This document shows, one piece after another, positions 1 to 8,685 of a stretch of DNA of 64,000 bases. Source of the DNA: Cladocopium goreaui (taxonomy: Eukaryota; Sar; Dinophyceae; Suessiales; Symbiodiniaceae). A program made the position numbers and the translations under genes. The notes under the pieces are model-generated. The model saw nothing but the letters and a program-made list of their open reading frames with translations. It was not told the origin of the DNA and did no database searches. Each line of letters starts with the position of its first letter. The first letter of the stretch is position 1. Location of the stretch: assembly GCA_947184155.2 (NCBI GenBank), contig CAMXCT020001471.1:62328-126327 (forward strand), read 5' to 3'.

Positions 1-885
1 CCGAGCACCAACTCTTTTCCCCTTCTTGGCCGTGTATCGCCACACAGTTAGCACCAAGCCCACGCGCCATGACTTTTGTCTCGGAGGAACATAAAGAACA
101 ACCTGCCCATTGGCAACTTCAACAGAAGCATCTGACCAGTCGCATTTTTTCTTCAAACCTGCTGCCAAATTCCTCCACGCCTCTGCACGGCTGGTCCGTT
201 TGGCCGGAAGGCCAGCGATTGCTCTGATGATGGCAGCTTGCTTTTCTGCCAGCTGGTGCCAATTCAGTTTTGCCTTGGACACACGGACTTTCTCGGGACA
301 TGGAATCAGATGCCCGTCGCTTCCAGCTCTCAGATTGATCAAGCACTGCCACAGATGGTCCATGGCTGGATCCAGAGACTTGAGCTCCTGATTGCCCAAA
401 CGAACCTTTTTGAAAACTGCAGATAAGGTGAGAAGATCACCCGGACATGGTGGTGCATCACCCCCTGCCGGTTCTGCAAGGATTTCATCCCATGCCCCCT
501 TGTCCAATTCCTTGCGCGGCAAAACTTTTTGGCCATAACGGCTTGCTTCCCCTTCAGGGAGTTCCACTGAAGCTTCGCCCTTGGCAATGCTTTCCCATGT
601 CACCTTGTCAGCTTCATGTCTGGCCTTGATCTGCTGAAGCAAATCCCAGCAGTCGCGATCAGCACCTTCCAAAGGAACCTGAAAACCAGAAGCATCAACC
701 TCTTGCTCAATGTCCGTTTCTGGCTCATCTAGATCATCGGACAGCTCCTCCACATCTGCCGCCATCTCTGCCTCGAACTCCTGCAGACGGAAAAAAGCCA
801 GATCTGCATCAGCCATCATCTCTGCCTCCAGCTGTTCATTGCCACCAGCGCAAGACTCGACATATTTCTGGAGCACTTCATTCAT
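1..885 (-). CDS. Partial unknown protein, runs off the left edge
   Basis: Reading leftward from an ATG at 885, the frame stays open for all 295 codons to base 1, so the C-terminus lies outside the window. I translated it codon by codon and found no stop. The protein starts MNEVLQKYVESCAGG. Its first 75 residues are acidic (many Asp/Glu), and the rest is mixed Lys/Arg-rich with tryptophans, ending in a basic stretch (AKKGKRVGAR). I recognise no domain. It lies 330 bases downstream of, and in the same direction as, the transposase-like exons, so it is either a second ORF of the same element or a tandem gene. Codon usage is GC-rich like those exons. The start is the first ATG of the open stretch; a 5' exon cannot be excluded. 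Confidence 0.6.
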   Translation of the reverse strand, partial: MNEVLQKYVESCAGGNEQLEAEMMADADLAFFRLQEFEAEMAADVEELSDDLDEPETDIEQEVDASGFQVPLEGADRDCWDLLQQIKARHEADKVTWESIAKGEASVELPEGEASRYGQKVLPRKELDKGAWDEILAEPAGGDAPPCPGDLLTLSAVFKKVRLGNQELKSLDPAMDHLWQCLINLRAGSDGHLIPCPEKVRVSKAKLNWHQLAEKQAAIIRAIAGLPAKRTSRAEAWRNLAAGLKKKCDWSDASVEVANGQVVLYVPPRQKSWRVGLVLTVWRYTAKKGKRVGAR

Positions 886-1214
886 GGTGTGCCTCAGATT
901 TCGCGAGATTTCGGGAACCGAATTTTGTCTAAGATACATACGAATTTTGTCTAAGATACATAAGATTCTGAAACAAAAAAAGTCCGAAGATGTTGACACA
1001 ATGACTTTGTCTGAATGAGTGTGGATTGTTCCATGCAACTGGATGAAACTCCATGTGTTAAGCTTTCTGTCCAAGCAATATCAAGTCAACCATGAGTGCT
1101 CAATGCCTGGCAGCTTGCAAAGGGGCCATCATCTAAACGTCAGCCAACTGAATTTCATCCACCATTCACCCCGAAAACCAAACACTTTGGAACACCATTG
1201 AAAGATTTGAAAGG
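886..1214. other. Intergenic gap with a short tandem duplication
   Basis: No coding frame is evident. A 22-base unit, AATTTTGTCTAAGATACATA plus two bases, is tandemly duplicated at about 920-963. A GAATTTCATCC word, common across the first 20 kb, lies near 1150. No promoter or poly(A) signal is recognisable; dinoflagellates usually lack AATAAA signals. Confidence 0.4.
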
Positions 1215-1888
1215 TTAGGCCACCAATTCATTGCAATTAAACAATGGGAAGAACATTCCAGTAGAACAAGGGTGCATTCGCCTGATATCCTGATCAAGTG
1301 GCTCAGAAGAACAAGCCATCAGCTTCGTAGCAGATGTCAAAGCTCGCTCGGCGCACCTTGCAAATGCTTCTTCGCACACTGGTTGCGCAAAAGCATGACC
1401 ATCATCATGCAACAAGCATCCGTTCTTGGCCTTGTTCTGTGCCTCGAACATGCACCTGGTGGCTGCATACATGTAGTCCCTCATGCGCATTTGGCTTGAA
1501 GAGAACTGCTTTCTGAGAGATCCAAAAAATTGCTCTAAGGGCAATTCAGAACTCCTGTGCGGGCACCAAGGCATGTTGCCTGGCAGCCCCATGGCTGCTA
1601 TGCACACCAGTGCACACAAGCTTTGCAAGCATTCATGTGTCTGTGGCGCCAGCCAATTGGTCCCCTTCCTCAAGCCATTTCTCTGGGACGACTCATTTGC
1701 CATGAGCCTGCCGATGTCAAGGCAAATGTAGGCAGAAAGCGCATTCTCGACTCGTTCCTCCGGGGACAACTGAGGGTGGAAGGAAGATCCGATGGCCAAG
1801 GCACCGATCAAGTTGATCACAAGAAACCCACGTAGGCACCACGGGATTTGCATCCCAGTCTGGGTCAGATCATTCTTCAACAGGTAGC
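1215..1888 (-). CDS. Last exon of transposase-like gene (C-terminal catalytic region)
   Basis: This exon begins after a CAG acceptor (intron 1889-2186) and ends at TAA (1217-1215). Joining it to exon 2374-2187 gives a continuous frame reading N-G-Y-L-L-K-N-D-L across the junction. It contains ELPLEQFFGSLRKQF followed by a helix-rich segment (RMRDYMYAATRCMFEAQ). This resembles the 'E-x2-F(F/S)G-x-(I/L)R' block near the last catalytic Glu of P-element/THAP9-like RNase H-fold transposases. That family link is my recognition of pattern, not an alignment. The frame is intact within the exon. It could instead be a domesticated gene; nothing here shows terminal inverted repeats. Confidence 0.5.
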
Positions 1889-2186
1889 CTGATATGCAAA
1901 GATGTTACCCACTTCAAGATACCTCAGGCCTACTGAATTTCAAACGACCCCAAGAAACCTCTACGAAGCTGATGGCTATGCACCCTTGTCTTACGCTGTT
2001 GCTTCGCTTTGGGAGATTCTTACCATTGTCATTCTTTACTAGAACCTCAGGCCAATGAATTGTATCCACCATGCATCATGCACCCCTCTACTATCATGCA
2101 TAATCTTCGAAAAACACATGATATAGAAGAGAGACTAAAAGCAGAAGATTCCACACTACATAAACTATTGCACATTGCCAAAGAGC
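1889..2186 (-). other. 298-nt intron with GC donor
   Basis: On the minus strand the exon ends ...CTG AAC G, followed by the donor GCTCTTTGG. The intron ends TTGCATATCAG, followed by GCTACCTG. The join is in frame (phase 1) and gives the G|GC...AG|G context. GC donors are known to be common in dinoflagellate introns. It contains TGAATTTCA and near-matches of the GGATGAAATTC word seen in other gaps of this gene. Confidence 0.6.
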
Positions 2187-2374
2187 CGTTCAGCAGCACA
2201 GCTGCCTCTCGATCCGACATCGGATCGTACCCGATGAAGCTCGAAGGCGGGAGGCCAAGGTCAAGCAATGGTGACAAATCCACCCAATGCTTCCCCCACA
2301 GAATCGTCCTCACAGGGGACCGCAGGTTGCTCACGAAGTTTTTTTGAATATGCGCTGCACCGTTCAAGCCGAAC
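2187..2374 (-). CDS. Internal exon of transposase-like gene
   Basis: This 188-nt exon lies between a CCCCAG acceptor (2375-2380) and the GC donor at 2186. It encodes FGLNGAAHIQKNFVSNLRSP then RTILWGKHWVDL and GLPPSSFIGYDPMSDREAA. The 'H-x2-K-N-x4-L-R-S' segment is like the block following the second catalytic Asp in P-element/THAP9 transposases ('D-x2-H-x2-K-x-x-R'), but the Asp position reads Asn-Gly here. If that alignment holds, the copy may be catalytically dead or the Asp may come from the preceding exon. One base at the 5' end completes a split codon, so the upstream exon must end in phase 2. Confidence 0.5.
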
Positions 2375-2602
2375 CTGGGGCAATGATTCACTGGCTGACT
2401 GGACGCCCTGGGGCTGAGGATTAAAACCTTTGGTATATGAAATTAATCTAGCAAAAACCATGATGGCAATCACTTTTAGATCTTTTGGATCATTTTACAT
2501 CCCCATTTGCAATCCTCTGTAGAGTTCAGACCTCCCTCCATTGAATTTCATTCGACGTGTCCTGTAGCTGACCCACACAGAAATCTACAACATCAGGTGT
2601 GT
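2375..2602 (-). other. Probable intron of the transposase-like gene
   Basis: This non-coding stretch lies between exon-like segments. It contains TTGAATTTCATTCG near 2535, another member of the dispersed word. It ends at the CCCCAG acceptor used by the exon at 2374. The donor is not resolved. Confidence 0.35.
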
Positions 2603-2865
2603 TCAAATCCAACGATACCAGTACAGGACCGGGAGAACAACAAGTTCCAATGGACGGTCCAGAACCACAAAACATTTAAAGTCACAACGTTTGATACGTT
2701 TGTGAAGAAAAGCTGGCATGTCAAAGGATTTCAATTCTTGACAGATCTTCTCAGGGACCCATGGTAAATGTGCCAAAAAAACGTTGGTTCCTTGGAAATT
2801 CATCTCTGGCATTTGTCTGCTGATTTGAACTGCCTCAAAGCACTGAATTCTGCCCTTCAGAGAAG
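2603..2865 (-). CDS. Possible internal exon, weak
   Basis: From 2865, just after a GTGTCAG acceptor, a frame stays open to about 2603 (SLKGRIQCFEAVQISRQ...). Its phase matches a GT donor at 2909 at the end of the exon at 2910-3954, which would make a very short 44-nt intron. The translated segment has no motif I recognise and low coding character towards its end. It may equally be intron sequence that happens to stay open. Confidence 0.25.
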
Positions 2866-2901
2866 CTGACACCCATCATTCTCATCATTCTGAGCTTAAA
2901 A

Positions 2902-3954
2902 CTAATGACAGCCAGGGAGCAAGGCATCTGCGCCGATGTATGGTCTGCTGTACGGAAACTTGGGCATGCATGTCTCTGGAAAATTGACAAACTCCAACCT
3001 GCTCCAAAAAGGCAATGATTCCAGCACCTCCTTGGGCAGCACATTGGGCTTTCCCAAAAGCATGGCCTTGATCAAGTTGTGGTTGGACTGGTTGTCAAAG
3101 ACAATCGTGCGGATGTGCGCACCTCCCTCCTCCAGCACATGGCCCAGAAGCCTCAGCATCTGAAGCTTGTCGATTTCATAGGAAAGGGGAATTGAACAAG
3201 CGCTCATCTTTGGGAGGCCTTTCAGCGATGGACACCACATCAAGAACTCGCAAACCTCTGTGGCCAGATCCACCTTTGCAGCGTCCCAACTGTCATCCTG
3301 AGCATTGTCGCCCTCGTCGAGCTCTATCGGCACTGGCTCTGTTTCTGGCGGATCCCAGCCAGGTGCATTGAGAATGTCTTTCTCATCTTTTTGACCAAGT
3401 AGTGGCAAGAAGCCAGAGAGTTGCTTGGAATCACCTTGCCCCTGGTTGAGCTCAAGCGAAGCGATGTCAAACGCTGCGCCGACGTAACCTTTTCCGACCC
3501 TGATCTGGACTATGTCAAGGCCTTTGATCAGGTATGTCTTGTCGAAGGCAAGTGACAATCTTCGAGGGTTGACCTGGATGTCCTCGTTGCGCGTCTTGCA
3601 CTGGAGCATGTCAGAGATGATAGATGCATTTGTTGAGAGAATGTTGTCCTGAGCCACCGAAAGGAAGGGTTCAGGGAGGCCCTTCTCATGCAACCTTGCC
3701 AATGGGAGGTGAGGCAGCGCCCACGCCAGGCCGAAAGCCTTCAGCAAGTGCTTGTTACAAGCTGCTGCACTCAGCATCACGCCTGCTTCACTCATGCGGC
3801 TCAGTTCCAGCTCGCTCACCTTGAGCCCTTTCATGGATTCCACGCCGTGTTCAAGGCGCTTCTGCTGCTCCAAGGCCGCAATCAGGATGCCTTGAACTAG
3901 AGGATGGCTGTTCAGCTGGCCTGCATCAGGGGCTACTTTTGAAACAAACCACAT
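2902..3954 (-). CDS. Exon of transposase-like gene (first catalytic Asp regions)
   Basis: This is a long open segment of about 350 codons. In order it carries a Lys/Glu-rich helical N-part (GILIAALEQQKRLEHGVESM), then LSLAFDKTYLIKGLDI with an Asp in a beta-strand context, then an acidic linker (DEGDNAQDDSWD). Near the end comes IRTIVFDNQSNHNLIKAMLLG, a strand ending in Asp followed by a helix. The spacing of these strands and the block order match the first half of P-element/THAP9-like RNase H-fold transposases (inference from pattern). The exon probably starts after an AAAG or GTAG acceptor near 3940. The most likely donor is GT at 2909-2908, which would cut off the last two residues. No frameshift is seen. 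Confidence 0.5.
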   Translation of the reverse strand: MWFVSKVAPDAGQLNSHPLVQGILIAALEQQKRLEHGVESMKGLKVSELELSRMSEAGVMLSAAACNKHLLKAFGLAWALPHLPLARLHEKGLPEPFLSVAQDNILSTNASIISDMLQCKTRNEDIQVNPRRLSLAFDKTYLIKGLDIVQIRVGKGYVGAAFDIASLELNQGQGDSKQLSGFLPLLGQKDEKDILNAPGWDPPETEPVPIELDEGDNAQDDSWDAAKVDLATEVCEFLMWCPSLKGLPKMSACSIPLSYEIDKLQMLRLLGHVLEEGGAHIRTIVFDNQSNHNLIKAMLLGKPNVLPKEVLESLPFWSRLEFVNFPETCMPKFPYSRPYIGADALLPGCH

Positions 3955-4400
3955 AGCAAAGAAACGCCCATAACTATCGATAATTCAATGACGTTAACAT
4001 CATCAAGCATGTCCGCATGATCCAACAATTCCGCTCCACTGGCACCTGCTGCTACGGCACACCCCATCTTCATGTTCAAATCCTCCAGCGAGGATAGGTT
4101 CCCAGAGCGCAGCTTGTGGGCAATGTCATGCGCCTGCGTGACCACTGTCCCGGACCAGCCAGAAGTGGCCACCTGCACGCACGGAAACACCTTGCCGCTG
4201 ATGAAATCCTGCAGTTGGCAACTCCTGTGCCGCGCAGGTATGCAAAGGAACTGGGTCTTGACAAACCTTTGCAATCGGTTGGTGTCTGCAGCGATGATTC
4301 CTTCTGCTTCATCACCAAAGCCATACTTGCAAACTGGGCTCGCTCTGATCTCATCCACAACCGACTGGGTCTCATCAGTCTGGAATAGCTTGGCAGACAA
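3933..4400 (-). CDS. Upstream exon-like segment, unknown domain
   Basis: An open frame of about 150 codons encodes LFQTDETQSVVDEIRASP, then CKYGFGDEAEGIIAADTNRL, then a segment ending ELLDHADMLDD. It overlaps the next segment by 22 bases in another frame, so a short intron (donor GTTAAC near 4000, acceptor AAAG or GTAG near 3940, about 60 nt) probably joins them; I could not find a canonical pair that keeps phase. It has the same amino-acid character as its neighbours. It is likely the N-terminal half of the transposase-like protein. Confidence 0.45.
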   Translation of the reverse strand: MSAKLFQTDETQSVVDEIRASPVCKYGFGDEAEGIIAADTNRLQRFVKTQFLCIPARHRSCQLQDFISGKVFPCVQVATSGWSGTVVTQAHDIAHKLRSGNLSSLEDLNMKMGCAVAAGASGAELLDHADMLDDVNVIELSIVMGVSLLCGLFQK

Positions 4401-4679
4401 GAGGCCTCACTGGGCGAAGGACAGCCGGATAGTTTTCCAGGAATTGAGGTTCAAGCCATTAGTTTCCAGAATCATTTGCGCTCTCTCTTTTGTATCGTGT
4501 ATCTTATGTATATTATGCATCCTAAATATCCTAAGACATGTCTCCATGGCATGAATAGGGTTCCAGGTAATGAGGTGTGGGACCCACACATCTAACACCA
4601 CGAGGAAACCCTGTCCAAGTTGAAGATGTTAAAATTTTGAAACATATCTTGATGGAAGGGTTGACATCACAAATCAAAC
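4401..4679 (-). other. Probable intron between zinc-finger-like and transposase-like exons
   Basis: The exon at 4680-5777 ends ...ACT GAG, followed by GTTTGATTTG, a good GT donor. Candidate acceptors are CGCCCAG and GTGAG just before the segment at 4400. AT-rich stretches with short repeats (TATCTTATGTATATTATGCATCC) lie within. Phase does not match with the obvious acceptors, so either an extra exon or decay is possible. Confidence 0.35.
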
Positions 4680-5777
4680 CTCAGTGACCAGAATTCCATC
4701 CCCATCCCAGCATGCTTGTGCCAAGGCACGCGTTGCTGCATGTTTCAAGTAGAAGCGAGCAACCATGCGGAGTACACTTCTGTCGTTCGAGAGCGAGCTG
4801 CATTTGGCACACACTGGGCGGGACTTCGGAGAAAACGGTAGAAGAGGTTGTGCACAGGACTGGTGCCTGATGGCATGACTGTCGGTCCTGATGTCATAGG
4901 TGTAGGTGTGACCAAACTCTTCCTGCTTATCCTTCCAGGCGGACTGGATGCCCCTGCTGGAGTTGTACGCAGCCCAAAGCTTGTAGGCATTCTGCATTTC
5001 GTACAACTTGCTGCCTTCGCAATGAGGAAGGGATAGACCTTCACACGGCACGAAACCAGGAGTTCCTGATGCTCCGGCAGTCAAGTCGACCGGGACCTGG
5101 TTTGCCTGCCATTCAGCCAACTTTGCACGATGAGTGTGCGTTTTCAGATGCTGTCGCAACATCTTGGCCTTCTTCAGATTGACCAAGTCGAAAATAGCAT
5201 GCGCCCTGCTGTGCTTTCGAAAGCAAAGGTTGCATTTGACCGGAAATCTTCTTTTGTGGCTGTTTTCGGGGAGCAACTCCAGGTGCGGGTTTGCCCGGAC
5301 CTGGTCCAGTACTGACCCCTCATTACCCTCAGTCTCATCATCTTGGTCTGCATCTTCTGCACGGTGTTGGTCTTGTGACTCCACCACTTGTACCTCCTGA
5401 TCAGCTTTGTCCTCCTTGAAAAGAGTCGTTGTGGCAGGGTTCACATCTCGCTGGAAATCTTCCATCTTGAAGTCCGCTTTCTCCAAGAGTTTGCGGCACT
5501 GAGCACAATCAACGGGAACTTCTCCATCTAGCAGTTTCCATAGCAGCTTGTGCCAGCCTCCATTCTTGCAGTCTGGCGCTCCTCGCAGCACCTTGTTTTT
5601 GGAATGCGCACTCAGGAAGGCTGCAGAGTGCACACGTAATTCAGCACAGTGGCTCCGAGCAGCATTCAATCTCCAAGCTTTGTTCTTCTTCTCAATGCGC
5701 ACACTGAGATCCTCTCTTGAAGTCTGTTTTCGCTTGCTCTTCTTGGTCTTGGTTTTGCCATCCTGATCTGAGCGAAG
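4680..5777 (-). CDS. Zinc-finger-like exon with basic N-terminus
   Basis: This open segment of 366 codons starts after a GAAAG acceptor (5782-5778) and ends at a GT donor. The start adds a lysine-rich stretch (KTKTKKSKRKQ) that could be a nuclear signal. Around the middle, KCNLCFRKHS followed by RQHLKTHTHRAKL gives a C-x2-C ... H-x3/5-H pattern, suggesting a zinc-binding DNA-recognition domain. An acidic linker (EDADQDDETEGNE) precedes it. A second Cys pair (VCAKCSS) lies near the end. It lies immediately upstream of the transposase-like exons on the same strand, which fits a DNA-binding N-terminal domain of that protein. The name is based on Cys/His spacing only. Confidence 0.5.
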
Positions 5778-5779
5778 CT

Positions 5780-6440
5780 TTCAAAACAAAAGAACACAAA
5801 ACCCCTGAGCAACATGTTTCAAATCAATGGTACCAGGGATGAGATTCATGGAGGCAAGGTGTTACAGTGTATGATATCAAAACATGACAAAAACCTGACA
5901 CCTCCTGCACACCTGCACAAATAAACCCAGACCCACCATATATGTGATATCTCAATCCGTGGAATTTCATCTCAGCTGCAGACATGTGTCCTCAGGCCCG
6001 GGAACTTAATCTTTTGAATTTCCAGGATATCGGCAATATGTTCTGCATTGGTGCAGCTGCGGCCACCCACCCGCTGCTGTCAAGGCACTTCGGAAATCTC
6101 CTCCTTCACTTTCACACCTGGCTGCTGCATAAATGCAAGCCCGTGCTGGATGGGGTCGATTGCACCAGCCTGAGTTCATCAAGAAACTGGAAAAGACTGC
6201 AAAAATCCAAGACATATGTATATTTGAAACCGGATCCAATTGGATGAAATTTGTGGAATGAAATCCATGGGTGCAAGGTTTGACACAATGACGACGCGGC
6301 ACAAATAATATACATCACTCGCAGAAGCATAGTTCGTTGCATACTTCTCAAGTCTATCATTTTCATCCATGTCAAAAAAGATTCATCCTCATGTCATGGA
6401 ATTTCATCCATAACTATCACTCTATTTCATCCCAATGCCA
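5780..6440. other. Gap rich in the GGATGAAATTC-type word
   Basis: No gene is seen. At least four copies of the word occur (about 5960, 6245-6265, 6395-6415, 6420-6430), in both GGATGAAATT and GAATTTCATCC orientations. This separates the OTU-like ORF from the zinc-finger-like exon and may be an intergenic region or intron. Confidence 0.4.
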
Positions 6441-7460
6441 TCAAAAAGCTTCCAGAATCCCCTGCTTTGGCGCTGACACACCAGGTTCCAGCTTCACCTT
6501 CACATCCTTCACCTCTGTCTGAATGCTCGCTGAAGTAGGCAAGGTTTTGCTCAGAGGAAGGGCAGGACCATCAGCAAGTCTCGGTCGCACCAGGCCTGCA
6601 CCAGGTCGTGCGTGGGAAGGCTTTGGCACTCTGGGTGGTGTGAAATTTTTGTAGACAGACTCCAGGCGTTGTTTTCTCTCAGGCGTCATTTCCATTTTTT
6701 CCACAAGATCATCCTTGTCAGGTTTGTCAACACCTTCTGCTCGAACACCTGGGTTGGCTACATCGCTGGCCATCAAACCATACAGCTTTCCCCAAGATTC
6801 GTCTGATGCCACCGAAAGCCATGCAAAGCTCAACTGTTGCCTCAAGGATTTCATCTCATTCATGTCTGACTCAGTAGCATCAGGAGCACTTGGAGATTTG
6901 AGCAATTGTTCCATGCGGGCTTGACACATAAGAGACATGAAGGCCCACAAGCCACAATTTCCGTCTGCACCAACATCACAAGGAAACAAGCCGGAGGAAG
7001 AGTGCACTCTTCTGGTGAACTTCTGGAGGTTGTTCAATCGGTCAGTGGCATGCTCTTTTTCAGTCAACAAGCTTTCGACCACTGTTTCATCCTCAGTGTG
7101 TTGCACTTGCTCCAGGTAGAAACGAGACAGTCTCTCACCTTCTCCTTGCAGTAGCAAGATACGATCTGCCAACTTCAACTCACTACTGGGCAAACATGCG
7201 ACCCAGTGGTTCCAAGCACAAGGGTCATCTGATGCTCGAAAGTCTCTGCGCGTCAGAGCAAAAGCAAATGTGGCACAGGAGTCATCCCACCAATGTGCAC
7301 TGGCAGGACAGTCTGGGCCCAAAACTTTCGATACATACTCATCCGCTGGCTCGGCATCCTGTATGTCAGCCTCTGTGTTCAATAAAAAGACAGGCTTCAC
7401 AGCAAGCCGCTGGCACCACAAAAGGACATCGACTAGTTCCACGTAGGTGCCACACTTCAA
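6441..7460 (-). CDS. OTU-like cysteine protease domain protein
   Basis: This 339-codon frame ends at TGA. At about residues 159-174 it reads FPCDVGADGNCGLWAF, matching the OTU signature 'D-G-N-C-L-(F/W)-x-(A/S)' with candidate catalytic Asp166 and Cys169. OTU proteins remove ubiquitin, and OTU domains also ride on some transposons. The His of the catalytic triad is not obvious downstream: the following 100 residues look helical, then a Pro/Arg-rich tail includes VKLEPG, a sumoylation-like motif. Upstream residues (AWNHWVACLPSSELKLADR) are intact but unrecognised. The start is uncertain because an upstream exon is possible; the left end of the 245-bp satellite begins about 30 bases upstream. 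Activity is doubtful without a His. Confidence 0.5.
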   Translation of the reverse strand: MKCGTYVELVDVLLWCQRLAVKPVFLLNTEADIQDAEPADEYVSKVLGPDCPASAHWWDDSCATFAFALTRRDFRASDDPCAWNHWVACLPSSELKLADRILLLQGEGERLSRFYLEQVQHTEDETVVESLLTEKEHATDRLNNLQKFTRRVHSSSGLFPCDVGADGNCGLWAFMSLMCQARMEQLLKSPSAPDATESDMNEMKSLRQQLSFAWLSVASDESWGKLYGLMASDVANPGVRAEGVDKPDKDDLVEKMEMTPERKQRLESVYKNFTPPRVPKPSHARPGAGLVRPRLADGPALPLSKTLPTSASIQTEVKDVKVKLEPGVSAPKQGILEAF

Positions 7461-7489
7461 GACGTTCTGGGCATGACGTTGTATGGGTC

Positions 7490-8245
7490 CTGTAGGGGCA
7501 TTGTGAGGGGGACCCTTGCCAGGCCCAAAATCATTGCCAAATTAGTAATTTTTAGTAGGAACTTTATACAAGAAAAATCGGCAAGTACTTTCTAATTTTT
7601 TTTGATGGTTGATGATGGATTTCATGTATTTAGCCAAACCTCAACACTGAATTTCATCCTAGGGCACCTAAGGGCCATGAATTTCATTTGAAGGACCAGA
7701 ACCTGATTTCATATGATTTCATGGCATTCTGTGGCTCCAGGAGCGGCATTGTGAGGGGGACCCTTGCCAGGCCCAAAATCATTGCCAAATCAACAATTTT
7801 TAGTAGGAACTTTATACAAAAAAAATCGGCAAGTGCTTTCTAAATTTGTTGATGGCTGATCAAGGATTTCATGTATTTAGCCATACCTCAAACACTGAAT
7901 TTCATCCTAGGGCACCTAAGGGCCATGAATTTCATTTGAAGGACCAGAACCTGATTTCATATGATTTCATGGCATTCTGTGGCTCCAGGAGCGGCATTGT
8001 GAGGGGGACCCTTGCCGGGCCCAAAATCATGGCCAAATCAACAATTTTTAGTAGGAACTTTATACAAAAAAAATCGGCAAGTGCTTTCTAAATTTGTTGA
8101 TGGCTGATCAAGGATTTCATGTATTAGCCATACCTCAACACTGAATTTCATCCTAGAGCACCTCAAAACCATGATTTTCATTCAAGGAACCTGATTTCAT
8201 GGCAAACTGTGGCTCCAGGAGCAGCATTATGAGGGGGACCCTTGC
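7490..8245 (+). repeat. 245-bp satellite, array 1 (about 3 copies)
   Basis: Units begin GGCATTGTGAGGGGGACCC at about 7497, 7743, 7993 and a degenerate one at 8223. Each unit includes TCGGCAAGT, GTTGATGG, and two or three GAATTTCAT words. The first copies are near identical and the last is shortened. The same family returns at 12640-13065 and 14470-14985. Confidence 0.85.
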
Positions 8246-8271
8246 CAGATTTTCTAGACCCAAAATCATTG

Positions 8272-8685
8272 TCAAATCATCTGACCGTAGGGACTATGAA
8301 ATTCATTTGGGAAGCATAGCATTGCGGCCTGCAAAAGTGTTTTCACGTCTTCAATGCTGAACATGTTTCCCCGTCCTGAAACTGCCGGTTCTTGGCAATT
8401 GCTAATCGGGGTCGCAGGATGGGATTGCCCAGAATTCCTTCTCGGTGTCGAGGGATTGGATTGTTCTGGTGCAGCTGGTTGATCTTGTTGCCGGATCATG
8501 TGGTCAAAGCGGTTGAGGTGTGCATCAAAGTTGTCCCACTTGTCCGGACGCCGTGTCTTCTCTGGCGTCAAGACCATCTCGCTGGTCTGGTGGAGATTTG
8601 GCACCTGGTTCGCTGAGCAGGGATGCTTGAGGCCCCTACCCATCTGAACTTCATGATGTGGCCACAGAAACTGGAAATCTACCAT
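8272..8685 (-). CDS. Possible orphan exon, Pro/Ser-rich
   Basis: An open minus-strand frame between two satellite arrays reads EMVLTPEKTRRPDKWDNFD, then a Pro/Ser/Thr-rich stretch (STPRRNSGQSHPATPIS), then FSIEDVKTLLQAAMLCFP. The middle has protein-like composition unlike the satellites. Acceptor and donor are not defined. No family is recognised. Confidence 0.35.
   Translation of the reverse strand: MVDFQFLWPHHEVQMGRGLKHPCSANQVPNLHQTSEMVLTPEKTRRPDKWDNFDAHLNRFDHMIRQQDQPAAPEQSNPSTPRRNSGQSHPATPISNCQEPAVSGRGNMFSIEDVKTLLQAAMLCFPNEFHSPYGQMI

Noticed and set aside
1272-1835. Plus-strand frames opposite the transposase-like exon
   Set aside because: They are antisense to the exon with the recognisable motif and lack motifs of their own.
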